Of a stretch of 64,000 nt of DNA, positions 12,235 to 22,936 are shown in pieces. How positions within the stretch are numbered: position 1 is the stretch's first letter; each line of letters opens with the position of its first letter. Origin of the DNA: Batkoa obscura. Lineage: Eukaryota; Entomophthoromycota; Entomophthoromycetes; Entomophthorales; Batkoaceae. The notes below the pieces were generated by a model, which had not been told where the DNA came from, did no database searches, and saw nothing but the letters and a program-made list of their open reading frames with translations. The stretch is taken from positions 1 to 64,000 of the forward strand of contig JASVEC010000069.1 in NCBI GenBank assembly GCA_030770535.1. Reading direction: 5' to 3'. The translations under genes and the position numbers were made by a program.

Positions 12235-12330
12235 TTGGGATGTATTTTTTTAAGAATTTTACTAATAATTTTTCCACTTAAATAGCGCTTAAGAAATCGA
12301 AAAAGTGATGAAATCAAAAAAACACCCTCA
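12235..12330 (-). mobile_element. Miniature inverted-repeat element
   Basis: 96 bp with ends TTGGGATGT and ACACCCTCA, flanked by TA (12233-12234) and TA (12331-12332). The core TTTTTCCACTTAAATAGCGC marks the reverse orientation. Confidence 0.8.
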
Positions 12331-12676
12331 TATATAAAAGTTCTTATTCGTGATAGTAAGTTTACGTTAATTAAGAATAATAAAAAATGAACATTCTATT
12401 TCAATCTATCAAATACGAGGAATTAATAAACCATGTTTATTAAATTATAAATACATATTAATAGCCGATTTATGAGTTACTAAAATTAGAATTTGAAATC
12501 TTGACATTCGATTAATTGTTTACAAATAAAGCTATACAGTTAATTTCAATTAAAGAATAAAATAAAATAAATAAATTACAATTTTTTAAAAATTTTAATA
12601 TTCCAATGTAAAATAGATATAAATGATGAAGAAATATCAAACTTTAAGTTTATATTTTATTAATTTTTAAAAAATT

Positions 12677-13624
12677 ATGAATTTATTTTCCACTTTAATA
12701 GCTGCCATTTTACTTGTTAACAATTCCCTGGTGGAATGTCAATCGGATAGTTATCGCGTTGTTGCGGTTGGTGATTTACATGGAGATTATGATAATATGA
12801 TCAAAATATTGCAAATGACTAAAGTGATTAATGAAGAACATGAATGGATTGGTGGAAGTCATACGACTTTAGTACAGACTGGGGATGTAACTGATCGTGG
12901 ACCGGATGCCAAAAAAATATATACTTATTTTATGAAACTTCGTCAAGATGCCTCATCTAAAGGTGGTTTATTTGTTCCATTGTTAGGTAACCATGAGACT
13001 AAAAACATGATTGAAAATTATAAAGATGTGTCTAAACAAGATATTTCTGCTTTTGGTTCTGAAAAGGAACGTAAGCAGGAATTTAGTGAATCAGGTATTA
13101 TTGGTAAATATTTAAGAAATTTAGATATTACTGCTAAGGTTCATGACACTGTTTTCTGTCATGGCGGCGTCAATTTAGATTGGTCAAAAAAGAAAGTAGA
13201 TGGCTTAAACAAAGAATTTCATGAACTTGTTTCGTCCGAAAGTAAGGGAGAATTAAAAGAGAGTGAAATATTTTCAAAAGAGGGCGATGGTCCACTTTGG
13301 TATCGTGGTTATGCTAAAGATGATGAAGATGAGGTTTGTTCTAAATTAACTAAAGCATTAGATAACTTAGGTGCTAAAAGAATGGTAATGGGACATACTA
13401 TCCAAAAGAATAATAAGATAACGACTCGTTGTAATAATCGTGCTATACTTATTGATATTGCAATCTCTTCTTTTTATGATGGTGGCCATTTAGGTGCCTT
13501 TGAATTCACAGACTCTTATATGCGTGCTGTTTATCCAAATGGTAAATTTGAGTACTTTGGTAAAGCTAAAGAGGTTTCAAATGATTCAGAAGGTCCAGAA
13601 GATCTAGAAGATTCAAGCGATTAA
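12677..13624 (+). CDS. Secreted Shewanella-type metallophosphatase, copy 3, intronless
   Basis: 315-aa secreted phosphatase in one exon. The signal peptide is MNLFSTLIAAILLVNNSLVEC. Metal-binding motifs are GDLHGDY, GDVTDRGPD, GNHE, VFCHGG and MGHT. QTGDV is continuous: the intron of copies 1, 2 and 5 is precisely absent. It has an acidic C-terminal tail (DSEGPEDLEDSSD) not found in other copies. GNHET is followed by KNM instead of MNL. An 83-nt block (13319-13401) is identical, including silent sites, to 37225-37307 in copy 5, which suggests gene conversion. It lacks the upstream CACGAG motif of copies 2, 4 and 5. Confidence 0.9.
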   Translation: MNLFSTLIAAILLVNNSLVECQSDSYRVVAVGDLHGDYDNMIKILQMTKVINEEHEWIGGSHTTLVQTGDVTDRGPDAKKIYTYFMKLRQDASSKGGLFVPLLGNHETKNMIENYKDVSKQDISAFGSEKERKQEFSESGIIGKYLRNLDITAKVHDTVFCHGGVNLDWSKKKVDGLNKEFHELVSSESKGELKESEIFSKEGDGPLWYRGYAKDDEDEVCSKLTKALDNLGAKRMVMGHTIQKNNKITTRCNNRAILIDIAISSFYDGGHLGAFEFTDSYMRAVYPNGKFEYFGKAKEVSNDSEGPEDLEDSSD

Positions 13625-14154
13625 ATTGTGTTTATAGATTATATACAATTGTACATCATTAGCCTATGATTTTTAAAAATAAATAAGATCATTGAAACTG
13701 GATCTACATGAATAGTTTTTATAAGTCTATTTTACTTGTTAAATAACTAAGTTAGTATCAAATAAAAATATTAATATTCATAATATAAAAGAGCACGAGT
13801 TTTCTTTGATAGACTTATGTCCCAAATGTTTTATTAGCTAAAATAGAAACATAAATATTTAGGTAAACTTAAAAAACCATACCATTCGTAATAGACTTGT
13901 AAAAGCTAAACATAAAGTTTTCATTATCTTTATCTTCAACAAACTAAGTTAAAATAGTTCCTGTTTTGTTTTTGACCCCTATAAAAGAATTTACTGAACA
14001 AGGGGAGCAACTAAATAAATAAAGTAATAAAAGAGGCAGTAGATCAAAATGAAAAGAGGAAATTTTTTATAAATCTACAACTTATAGAAAGGATTTAAAA
14101 AAATAATAGCAGTATTTTCGAAGTTCAGTATAAAATAGTTTTCGAAATGATAAG

Positions 14155-14347
14155 TGTGAAATATCGGTTTGTCAGTTCCATGGTTAATTATAGCATAATA
14201 ATCGCCTAAGCTGTTGTGTTCTCGAGTTCAGAGAAAATCAATCCCACGTTCTTAGTTTGATTTGCTATGAGAATTTTTAGCTCCATCCCAAAGGATGTTA
14301 TCTTCTCATTTTGATATTTATAGTTTTCAGAGTATAAAAGAGATTTT
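14155..14347 (+). repeat. Old solo-LTR fragment related to the Ty3/gypsy element
   Basis: Begins TGTGAAATATCG and keeps several blocks of the LTR of the element at 15384-22936: GTCAGTTCCATGGTTAATTA, TTTGATTTGCTATGAGAATT, TTATCTTCTCATTTTGATA and TTTTCAGAGTATAAAAGAG. It is in the opposite orientation to that element. It carries an extra stretch of about 70 bp in the middle and is incomplete at its far end. Clearly older than the full copy. Confidence 0.75.
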
Positions 14348-14353
14348 AGAATA

Positions 14354-14453
14354 TAGGAATGTTTTTTTTGACTTCATTATTTTTCCATTTTTTGAGCGTA
14401 ATTTAAGCGGAAAATTTGTTAATAAAATTCTTAAATACAAAGACACATCCCCA
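14354..14453 (+). mobile_element. Miniature inverted-repeat element
   Basis: Exactly 100 bp between TA (14352-14353) and TA (14454-14455). Ends are TAGGAATGT and ACATCCCCA. It abuts the old LTR fragment. Confidence 0.85.
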
Positions 14454-15207
14454 TATTTTTGAAAATATTTAATTATTTGAAGTTAGAAAGTAATCATATT
14501 AAAGTATGATTATTTTTTGTCTTTTATTAAAAGTTAAACTAAAGTTCTGTTTAAATTATTTAGTTTAAAATACAATCTAAAAAATATTTCTATACTAAAA
14601 CTTGATAAAAAAATCATAGGTAGCTTATTGAAATTCTAATACAGCTTATATCATTTAAAATCATTTAATTTTTTAGCTTTCTTTAAGTTTTTGAATAAAA
14701 TTTATTATGTATTAAAATTTTGATTTTAAATATTTTATTGAATGTTTCTAATTACAGCTTTTCTGGACCTGGTAAAGCATTATATAATTTTTACAAAAGT
14801 TTTTTTTAAATTGATTTTTAACTTTTAATTTCTAATTTTTTATACAATATTAATATAGTATTATTATATCAAAATTAATATTTAATTACAATAAAATCGT
14901 AATGTTTTTAAACAAAAGTTATTGTTGTATCACTCATATTTACTTAATCTTAATTTAAAAAGTTTATAGTTTTATCAGTGTTTTTTTATGAATTTTGCTT
15001 ACTTTATTTATTATTAACTTTTTTTTAAAATTTTATAATATTTTTCTAATGCTTACATTATATATTATTAAATTTAATTTACTATTTTAAAATCTTAATC
15101 AGCTTTGATAGCTTAAAGTTCAATACTCGACCTTTATGAATTGTTAGTAAATTTAAAATGAAGCTTGCTTTATAGCTTTTAACTGGCATTTTATTTTAGT
15201 TTTTATA

Positions 15208-15307
15208 TTGGAGGTGTATCTTTTTGTTTGGGAATTTTACTAACAAATTTTCCACTCAAATAGTGCTTAAAAAATGAAAAAAGCAATAAAACTAAAAAAA
15301 CTATCGC
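15208..15307 (-). mobile_element. Miniature inverted-repeat element, decayed
   Basis: About 100 bp. Core TTTTACTAACAAATTTTCCA and CTCAAATAGTGCTTAAAAAA kept, ends eroded. TA at 15206-15207. Confidence 0.65.
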
Positions 15308-15362
15308 TTTATTAATCAATTATTTAAAAATGCTTATTTCAAAACCTTTTAGCCTTGTTATA

Positions 15363-15383
15363 TGGGGGTATTTTTCTAGCTTC
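15363..15383 (+). mobile_element. Left piece of a miniature element split by the retrotransposon
   Basis: TGGGGGTATTTTTCTAGCTTC, preceded by TA (15361-15362). It ends in CTTC, the host-site duplication of the retrotransposon. The remainder of the element resumes at 22937. Confidence 0.85.
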
Positions 15384-15783
15384 TGTGAAATCTGGTACTC
15401 AGGGTTTGGAGTCAAGAACAGCTATTGCTGGGTTGACTACACTATAAGTCGAAAGGTCTTAGTTTATGTAACTAAGATAGACTTGGATTATGAGGAATAG
15501 CACGTAATAGGTTACAAGCTATATAAGACAAATAGAATAGACAATACTAATGTAAAATCTATGTAAAATAATATTAAGAAAACTTAGTGGCTTTATTAAA
15601 TGTTCGAGATATCAGGGATTAATTCAGTTAAAAAGCCTCGAACTATTATACTCTGTAAACTCTTTTATACTCTGAAAAGTATAAGTATCAAAATGAGAAG
15701 ATAATATTCTTTTGGGCGGAACTAGAAATTCTCATAACAAATCAAAATAATTAACCATGGGACTGACGAAGCGATATTTCACA
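15384..15783 (-). repeat. 3' LTR of the Ty3/gypsy element
   Basis: 400 bp, TGTGAAATCTGG to GATATTTCACA on the plus strand. It matches 22537-22936 throughout by eye. Confidence 0.95.
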
Positions 15784-15880
15784 TTTCCCTCCCTATGATT
15801 TGATATAGTGAATTTTTATGGCTTACTTACCGAGAACCTATGAGATGGAATTTGACTAGTTACAAATTGTATTGATTGAA

Positions 15881-18800
15881 TCACATTGCTGATTTGAGAA
15901 ACTTGGCATGGACTCGGTTATATATAACGCTTGTTCGTTTATGTTTAATTGAATAGCTATCATACAAGTGTTTATGTATGACTTCATATGGTCCATCCCA
16001 TTTCAATGCTAATTTATTTTTTCTAGATTGATTATAGGAAGGGTACAGATGAACGATATCACCTACTTTGAAGACGGCTAGACGAGGAAGTCGAGAAATA
16101 TCTTGTCGATACCTCCTTGTTTTCGAGTCTGTCAATGCATTAAAGGCGTCAACTTGGATAGCTATTAATTTTTTTGTTAGCTTAAGCAAGTACATGTCAG
16201 GACTCATCTCTTCTTGTCTAACCATCAAAGGAGCGAATGATATGGGGAGTCCCGGATGTCTCCCATAAAGCATAACAAAAGGGGATTTTTTGGTAATACT
16301 ATGTACTGAATATCTATATGCTAAAATAGCAGAATGTAGATATTCATCCCAAGAGCTAGTTTTATCGAAAGCCAGCTTCCTTAGTATACGTACTAGTGTA
16401 CCATTTACTCTCTCAACCATTCCGTTAGTTTCAGGGTGATATGGAGCTGCAGTAGAATGCTTTATGGCCATTAGTCTAGCTAATTTCGGGAGAACCAGGT
16501 TAACAAAATTGGCAGCGTTATCAGTAAGTATCACCTGAGGGCTTCCATGCCTACAAATAATATCTTCGTATATAAATTTAGATATGTGAAAGGAAGTCTG
16601 ATTTGGTATTGCTTTAGCTTCAACCCATTTAGTTAGATGGTCGATAGCTACAACAATAAATTTGTTCCCTCTTACCGAGGAGGCCTCACAGAGAGGACCT
16701 ATTACATCTATACTTACCGTGTGAAATGCATGTTTAGGTAAAATAAACTTATAGGCTGTAGCTTTTATTTTACTTTGTTCCCTCTTGCAAACATCGCAAT
16801 TATTTATAAAGTCTTCCAAATCTGGTATCATTGATTCCCAATAGCAGGAGACTTTCATAGTATCGTATGTTTTTTGGAAGGCTGAATGTCCACAGATTAC
16901 ATCATGGAATTGTTGGCATGCAGATAGTCGTGAAGAAGGCCTAATATATGGAATATATGTTCCCTTAATCTTTTTATACAAGGCATTATCTCTTACAATG
17001 ATATTTTGAGCGTTTTTCTCAAGCCATTGTTTGAGTTCAGGCTGCTGCTGCGGCCATTTATCTTTATTACCCAATAGATTGTACAAATCATCATCTATGG
17101 GGGTAGCTAGACAAATTCTGGGCAACCTGCTAAGCCCATCTGCATTTTGATGATCTTTACCTGGTTTATATACTATATCAAAACTATACGATTGTAGTTT
17201 TAGAGCCCACCTAGCTAAACGTCCTTCAGGATTAGTGATTGAATACAACCATTTTAGGGAAACATGATCGGTAATAACAGTAAAGTGAGTGCCGTAGATA
17301 TACGGTCTAAATGCCTTTATAGCATGAATAATTGCAAGGCATTCTTTCTCTGTTGTAGTGTAGTTCCTTTCGTGTTTCGACAAGGTCCTAGAGGTATAGG
17401 CTATTGGGTGTTCACAATTGTTATCATCGAGTTGACTTAAAACACCTCCAACTGCAGTTAGACTAGCGTCAGTATGTAGTGAGAAGGGCTTTGAGAAATT
17501 TGGAAACATCAATACTGGGGCGTTAAGCAGCTTGTTGCGAAGCTCTTCAAAAGCTTGTTGGTGTTCTTCCTTCCATTGAAACTTGACTTCTTTCTTTAGT
17601 AATTGGAACAGTGGGGTAGCTAAATTCGAAAAGTCTTTTATAAACCTTCGATAATAATTCATTAATCCAAGGAACACTTGTACCTCCCGCATTGTAGTTG
17701 GGGGGAGAAGCTCCTTTACTGCATCTAGTTTATTTGGAATAGGGGCTAGTCCTTTGTCAGAGACTTTATAGCCTAGAAATTCCAGACTAGTTTGGAAGAA
17801 TGAACACTTCTTTGGTTTTAACTTTAGATTGGCTTGACGGAGGCGCTCAAATACTGCTTTAAGATGAGTTAAGTGATCTACAAAAGTTCTTGAAAACACA
17901 TTCAAGTCATCTAAGTAAATTAATACACACGAAAGTTTAAGGTCACCTAGTGTATTATCCATAAGACGCTGGAATGTAGCGGGAGCGTTCGAAAGGCCTT
18001 GTGGCATCCTAGTTGGTTGAAATAGTCCTTCAGAAGTTATTAAAGCGCACTTTTCTTGGTCTTCTGGATCCATTTCTACCTGCCAGTATCCTGAGATTAA
18101 ATCCATTGCTGAAAAGTATTTAGCACCTTGTAATCGGTCAACCGCATCGTCTATTCTGGGTAGAGGGTATACATCTTTCTTTGTGATTTTGTTAAGCTTT
18201 CTATAGTCCATAACTACTCTATTAGTTCCATCTTTTTTCTTAACGATCATAAGGGGGGAGGCCCATGGACTATTTGAAGGAATGATTAAACCTAGCCTTA
18301 AGAGTTTTTGAACTTCTTCTCGTTCTGCTTTGAGTTCAGATTGAGATTTACGATATGCTTTAGTTGCGACGGGTAATGAATCACATGTATATACTTTATG
18401 TTTAGTATTGCGAGCGCAACCAATATCTTCTTCTGAAGTTGCGAATATGTCTTTATATTCCTCCAGCAATTTATAAAATTGGAGTTGCTCATCTTGGTTT
18501 AGATGGTTAATAGTGTCTTTTTCCACAAAAAGGGCTTGGTTATTTGGGGCCTCTTCGTGAATTTGAAATTCTTCTAGTGTTGCAAATTTACTGAAAGTAT
18601 TAATCAAGGCGTTGTTTTCTACGTATATCGTGCCAATCTGTTGGCATCTAGAGATATTGATTTCTTTTTTGGTAATGTTTGCAAGTAATAACTTGATAGT
18701 CTCATTCATGTTGTTGCCTAAAATTCCGGGCATAGTTAGTGGTTCTAATTGTGAGACACCTTCTATACTATATATAGATAAATGGAATTCCTTAGGTATC

Positions 18801-19714
18801 CATAGTGAGATCTCAGTATCTAATACTATCTGTGACTTAGGCGGTATTAATAAGTTCTTAGGAGAAATAACGGGAATTCCAGACTGTTTATATGCTATCT
18901 CCGGATATTGATGAATTACGGATTCTGATCCGCAGAGAGTGACATCAATTAATTTATTGTTGGTCCGATAGTTCATTATACGGCAGCCAGGAGATTTATT
19001 GTTTATCATATTGATAGATAGGTCTCTTGGTTTATTGTAGTACATTGGGATGGATTGATCTAATATTTTTAAGATATTTTGATCGTACAACAATTGACAA
19101 CCGTGTTTCACAAAGAATTCGGTGCCTAGGAGGAAGTCATAACCTTCACTTTCTAATACTATTGCTGGAAAGGCTAAGGTTAGTTTTCCAAATTTGATTG
19201 GTATTGATGAGTATGCTCCTAGTGCTGTAGTAGTTCCAGTTCCAGCTGTACCAAAGGTGTCTGAGCAATCTATATCTGGTTTAAAGGATAATCGTTTTAC
19301 CAGACGACTCGATATGAAATTGATAGGAGCTCCACTATCTAATATGATGCGTACATTCTTTTTATAAATTGACGCATTGATGTAAGTACAATCGATGGAG
19401 TTAGCTTTGTCATCGAGGTTTACTAAAAGAATCTGTTTATTTGGATTCTGGTATTCTCTAATAATTTTTCTAAATGCAATTGCTAAGTCTGATTCTCCAG
19501 TTAAGATCTTGTCTAGCGGGATTGGGATCGTAACATTGGTTAACCACTGATGCGTGTTATCTAGTTCGCTTTGTGTGAGGGATAGTTTAGATAAATCAGA
19601 TAATTGTGAGATGTAAGGTTTGGAGATCTCGTTCATTGGAATCGAATCAGGAGCATTAATAGAGTTATCAGGTAGCTTGAAAATTCGAGGTGGAATGACT
19701 TTAGGGATTTCCAC
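15881..19714 (-). CDS. pol: Ty3/gypsy Pol polyprotein
   Basis: 1277-codon open frame from the first Met. Parts in order: retropepsin-like aspartic protease (DSGAPINF near residue 126), reverse transcriptase (YPLPRIDD, MPQGLSNAPATFQ, IYLDDLNVFS), RNase H (HTDASLTAVGGVLSQ, TTEKECLAI), a zinc-binding integrase head (H..H, CDVCKRE) and an integrase core (DVIGPL, LTDNAANF, YHPETNGMVERVNG), with a chromodomain-free tail ending HAKFLKSAM. It lies downstream of gag in another frame. Read-through by ribosomal frameshifting is common in this family, so translation may begin upstream of the Met. It looks whole. Confidence 0.95.
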   Translation of the reverse strand: MEIPKVIPPRIFKLPDNSINAPDSIPMNEISKPYISQLSDLSKLSLTQSELDNTHQWLTNVTIPIPLDKILTGESDLAIAFRKIIREYQNPNKQILLVNLDDKANSIDCTYINASIYKKNVRIILDSGAPINFISSRLVKRLSFKPDIDCSDTFGTAGTGTTTALGAYSSIPIKFGKLTLAFPAIVLESEGYDFLLGTEFFVKHGCQLLYDQNILKILDQSIPMYYNKPRDLSINMINNKSPGCRIMNYRTNNKLIDVTLCGSESVIHQYPEIAYKQSGIPVISPKNLLIPPKSQIVLDTEISLWIPKEFHLSIYSIEGVSQLEPLTMPGILGNNMNETIKLLLANITKKEINISRCQQIGTIYVENNALINTFSKFATLEEFQIHEEAPNNQALFVEKDTINHLNQDEQLQFYKLLEEYKDIFATSEEDIGCARNTKHKVYTCDSLPVATKAYRKSQSELKAEREEVQKLLRLGLIIPSNSPWASPLMIVKKKDGTNRVVMDYRKLNKITKKDVYPLPRIDDAVDRLQGAKYFSAMDLISGYWQVEMDPEDQEKCALITSEGLFQPTRMPQGLSNAPATFQRLMDNTLGDLKLSCVLIYLDDLNVFSRTFVDHLTHLKAVFERLRQANLKLKPKKCSFFQTSLEFLGYKVSDKGLAPIPNKLDAVKELLPPTTMREVQVFLGLMNYYRRFIKDFSNLATPLFQLLKKEVKFQWKEEHQQAFEELRNKLLNAPVLMFPNFSKPFSLHTDASLTAVGGVLSQLDDNNCEHPIAYTSRTLSKHERNYTTTEKECLAIIHAIKAFRPYIYGTHFTVITDHVSLKWLYSITNPEGRLARWALKLQSYSFDIVYKPGKDHQNADGLSRLPRICLATPIDDDLYNLLGNKDKWPQQQPELKQWLEKNAQNIIVRDNALYKKIKGTYIPYIRPSSRLSACQQFHDVICGHSAFQKTYDTMKVSCYWESMIPDLEDFINNCDVCKREQSKIKATAYKFILPKHAFHTVSIDVIGPLCEASSVRGNKFIVVAIDHLTKWVEAKAIPNQTSFHISKFIYEDIICRHGSPQVILTDNAANFVNLVLPKLARLMAIKHSTAAPYHPETNGMVERVNGTLVRILRKLAFDKTSSWDEYLHSAILAYRYSVHSITKKSPFVMLYGRHPGLPISFAPLMVRQEEMSPDMYLLKLTKKLIAIQVDAFNALTDSKTRRYRQDISRLPRLAVFKVGDIVHLYPSYNQSRKNKLALKWDGPYEVIHKHLYDSYSIKHKRTSVIYNRVHAKFLKSAM

Positions 19715-19890
19715 AACAGGGACTTTTTTCTTTTTAGGTCTACCACGAATTCGCGAAGGAAGTGCTAGGATGAGGGTAGAGGGGTCAAATTTTGAAAGCG
19801 TATTAACTTTAAGGTCTAATCCAGTGCTTTCATCTGGATCAGGAGGAATTTTTAACTTCGTGGAAGGGGGATCCTCATTTATCCTCCCAC

Positions 19891-22407
19891 TTAGAAGTTT
19901 TTTGACTCGTTATCGGAGTCGACAAACTTCTCAGTATCATCGCCTTCAGTATCGTTATAATTGAGGTGATTTATTTGTTTATTTTTATTGAAACGTTCAT
20001 TGTTGCGAACATTCTTTTCGAAATAATATTTAAAAATACCATTTTCTGGCTTTGGTTCAGTGCAGTTAACGGTAATGTGTCCATATTCACCACAGTTCCA
20101 GCATCCAGTAAATACTCGAGATTTACGATGGTTGGAGTAGTGTTGTTGAGTGATGGTAAAACAATGAAGGTATTCGTTGTTGTCCATCCCTTTATCTATG
20201 TGATTAACATATAATTTCTTGGGTCTAACTTCACTTTTTGGACTTCCAAGGTATAATTCTAAAATCTCTATCATCTGTGTAACGTTGGTGATGTTATGAT
20301 GAGGATCTAGAAAAAGGCATGCGATATGACTTGGAAGGTTTCGCTGGAAGGCCAGGCGGAGGTCTGTAACGCTTAACTTTCCACAGGAAATTAAGGCATT
20401 AGCACGATTTCTTACGTTTGTAATGAAACTCTCAAGTTTACTTTCGTCGTCTAAACGTAAAGATAAGAGGGCTGCCTTTTTTGCTTCCATTTTTACATCG
20501 GAATCATAATGGTCTATAAACGCCTTTTTGAAGGAATCCCAATTACTGCGTAAGTCGTCAGGTAAAGTCATGCACCAAGAAAGTTCATTTGTTTGTAGTT
20601 GACCTAAAAGGCATTGAGGACGACATTCATAGGTCCAGTTGTTGGCATCGAGATGAACTTCTAGAGCTTTAATGAAGGTAGTAGCAGTAATTTCACTTGG
20701 ATTGAATAAAAGACTAAAATTAAACTTTGTGTTAACAGGTTGGGAGCTTCTTGGGTAGTTGTGGCGGTGTGTTGAGAAGCTATGTGATTTTGGATCGTTA
20801 CCAGAAGGTCCAGGATGACTAAAATAAGCGTCATGGGTATTGTGTGATATACCATGATCATGTTGAACAGTAATCGGATCGGCTTGTACATAGTGAGGTG
20901 AAGATTTCTCATAGGATATATGTTGAGCGATTTGAGGAGCAATATGTGATGACTTATTTTTGTTAAAAGGATTGGCTAGGTTGACTTCAGTATAAGATTG
21001 TACACGAGGTCGTATTGGATCAGCGTTAGATCCTGTAGCAGGATTTCTTGAGTAAATACCATCAGTAGGTACAGCAGTCATTCTAGGATTTGATTGGGGT
21101 AGGTATGTGGAAACTTGAGGAGAGTTCTCTTCTTTCTTTGTTTGATCATCCGGTTGTACCAAGTGAACAGAACCATGATACTTATGGTTTATTTGATATT
21201 CAGTACCAAAGATAGATTCTGTGGCACTATCACCCAGATCATATATATTGTATCTTGGAACGTCTCTGTAACTCGAGAGTCTGGAGGGAGGTGCTGAAAC
21301 AGCAATACGCTCCTTTCTACAATTGCAAGAAGATGCCTTGATTTGGTTAGTATTGGAAGCTACCTTAGTCTGAAGAAGAATGAGCTCTTCTCTGGTACTC
21401 TGTATGTTACGCGAGATTTCCTCCCAGTCAACTACTGTTTGTTCTTTGTCCAGTCTAATTTGTTCCTTCAAATTATTATTGGAGGTGATAAGCTGGCTAA
21501 TGGTAGTCACTTGTTGAGCCATTTGTTCATTACAAACAGCTAAATCTTGTTCTAAAGCCAAGATTCTAGCATCTTTGGTTGAAGTAGATGGAGGGGATTG
21601 TTCAATACAGGATAAGCGGTGATTATACTCTTTGAATTTATTCATTAGCGATCTATGGAGTTCTGCGAAAGTGGCTTTTGTTTTTCCGTCGATATCTGAG
21701 ATTCTTTCAGTAGTATGGTCATTGATCTCAGTGAGGGAAAGGTTGATCTCATCGGAGATTTTAACAAGTTCAGAATGTAGAGCAGTATCGAGCTGACGTA
21801 ATTCAGCTTTGAGATCTCCTGCTTCTCTTACTAATTCTCTGTGGGCTTCATAGGTAACGGTGTTATTAAGTCTTTGATTGAGCTCATTTAACTTACTAAC
21901 ATGGAGTTCATTTGAAGGGGCGATGACACCACTCTTTTGGTTACTGATCATGGAAAGGTTGTTAACCGTAGCTAAAAGTGAGCTCAAAGAGGTAGACAAT
22001 TCATTGTTATGAATTGAAAGACGGTCGAGTTCACCAACCATCTGGATGAGTTTGTTGTGCAGGAACTCTACTAGATATTGTTGAACGTGGGAAAGGGTAG
22101 GTACCGTTTGGTACTGGGCACGAAAATTGATTTGAGTACTGGAGCCACTATTTTGGTATTGTCTCCAAGCGGAGAGGTCACCATCAAGGACGTGCATAGG
22201 GACAGCTCCGTAGGTAACGACTGAGTTTACAACGTGAGGAGGTAGTGCAGCTTGATTTAAAGCAGCAGTTTCTATTTCTGGGGTCAGAACACTAGCTTCC
22301 TCTTCATCACTACTACCCATGTCGTATTCAGTGATGATCAACTGTTGACGGTTATCAAGAAGGTATTTTGAGTCCGCAAAATAAGGTGCAAGACCATTGT
22401 CGACCAT
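19891..22407 (-). CDS. gag: Ty3/gypsy Gag-like protein
   Basis: 838-codon open frame beginning about 130 bp inside the 5' LTR. It has a long coiled-coil-prone N-terminal half (heptad-rich, about residues 120-350), a Ser/Pro/His-rich linker, and a retrotransposon capsid-like region (WCMTLPDDLRSNWDSFKKAF, KLESFITNVRNRANALI). A CCHC zinc knuckle, CWNCGEYGHITVNC, lies near the C-terminus. It is long for a fungal Ty3 Gag, mainly because of the coiled-coil part. Confidence 0.9.
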   Translation of the reverse strand: MVDNGLAPYFADSKYLLDNRQQLIITEYDMGSSDEEEASVLTPEIETAALNQAALPPHVVNSVVTYGAVPMHVLDGDLSAWRQYQNSGSSTQINFRAQYQTVPTLSHVQQYLVEFLHNKLIQMVGELDRLSIHNNELSTSLSSLLATVNNLSMISNQKSGVIAPSNELHVSKLNELNQRLNNTVTYEAHRELVREAGDLKAELRQLDTALHSELVKISDEINLSLTEINDHTTERISDIDGKTKATFAELHRSLMNKFKEYNHRLSCIEQSPPSTSTKDARILALEQDLAVCNEQMAQQVTTISQLITSNNNLKEQIRLDKEQTVVDWEEISRNIQSTREELILLQTKVASNTNQIKASSCNCRKERIAVSAPPSRLSSYRDVPRYNIYDLGDSATESIFGTEYQINHKYHGSVHLVQPDDQTKKEENSPQVSTYLPQSNPRMTAVPTDGIYSRNPATGSNADPIRPRVQSYTEVNLANPFNKNKSSHIAPQIAQHISYEKSSPHYVQADPITVQHDHGISHNTHDAYFSHPGPSGNDPKSHSFSTHRHNYPRSSQPVNTKFNFSLLFNPSEITATTFIKALEVHLDANNWTYECRPQCLLGQLQTNELSWCMTLPDDLRSNWDSFKKAFIDHYDSDVKMEAKKAALLSLRLDDESKLESFITNVRNRANALISCGKLSVTDLRLAFQRNLPSHIACLFLDPHHNITNVTQMIEILELYLGSPKSEVRPKKLYVNHIDKGMDNNEYLHCFTITQQHYSNHRKSRVFTGCWNCGEYGHITVNCTEPKPENGIFKYYFEKNVRNNERFNKNKQINHLNYNDTEGDDTEKFVDSDNESKNF

Positions 22408-22536
22408 AGTTGAGAATTAAGGAGGTTAAGGGGGTTTTTCTTTGTTTGGGGTGGTTACGCGGTAAGGACCGTAAAGGAAAGATTATAAAGGCTATCTAAA
22501 ATAGTTATAAGAGCTTTCCCAGTTATGAGCGCCAAA

Positions 22537-22936
22537 TGTGAAATCTGGTACTCAGGGTTTGGAGTCAAGAACAGCTATTGCTGGGTTGACTACACTATAA
22601 GTCGAAAGGTCTTAGTTTATGTAACTAAGATAGACTTGGATTATGAGGAATAGCACGTAATAGGTTACAAGCTATATAAGACAAATAGAATAGACAATAC
22701 TAATGTAAAATCTATGTAAAATAATATTAAGAAAACTTAGTGGCTTTATTAAATGTTCGAGATATCAGGGATTAATTCAGTTAAAAAGCCTCGAACTATT
22801 ATACTCTGTAAACTCTTTTATACTCTGAAAAGTATAAGTATCAAAATGAGAAGATAATATTCTTTTGGGCGGAACTAGAAATTCTCATAACAAATCAAAA
22901 TAATTAACCATGGGACTGACGAAGCGATATTTCACA
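22537..22936 (-). repeat. 5' LTR of the Ty3/gypsy element
   Basis: 400 bp, matching 15384-15783. Ends in ATTTCACA next to the CTTC target duplication. Confidence 0.95.

Larger units (their letters stand above)
10592..12676. other. Intergenic with two miniature elements
   Basis: About 2.1 kb of AT-rich DNA between two divergent phosphatase genes. It holds elements at 11214-11309 and 12235-12330. No conserved coding pieces or RNA genes were seen. Confidence 0.6.
13625..15362. other. Intergenic: LTR fossil and two miniature elements
   Basis: Contains an old LTR fragment (14155-14347) directly followed by a miniature element (14354-14453), and a decayed miniature element at 15208-15307. The rest is T- and A-rich with no coding pieces seen. 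Confidence 0.6.
15384..22936 (-). mobile_element. Full-length Ty3/gypsy LTR retrotransposon
   Basis: 7553-bp element transcribed from the minus strand. It has two 400-bp LTRs (TGTGAAAT..ATTTCACA) that appear identical by eye, and a CTTC target duplication (15380-15383 and 22937-22940). Next to the 3' LTR is a polypurine tract, AGGGAGGGAAA on the minus strand (15784-15794). A gag frame with a zinc knuckle is followed by a pol frame with protease, reverse transcriptase, RNase H and integrase, the Metaviridae order. It looks whole. Identical LTRs imply a very recent insertion. It landed inside a TGGGGATGT miniature element. The sequence next to the 5' LTR (GGCGCTCATAACTGGG on the minus strand) is the expected primer-binding position; the primer tRNA was not identified. 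Confidence 0.95.
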
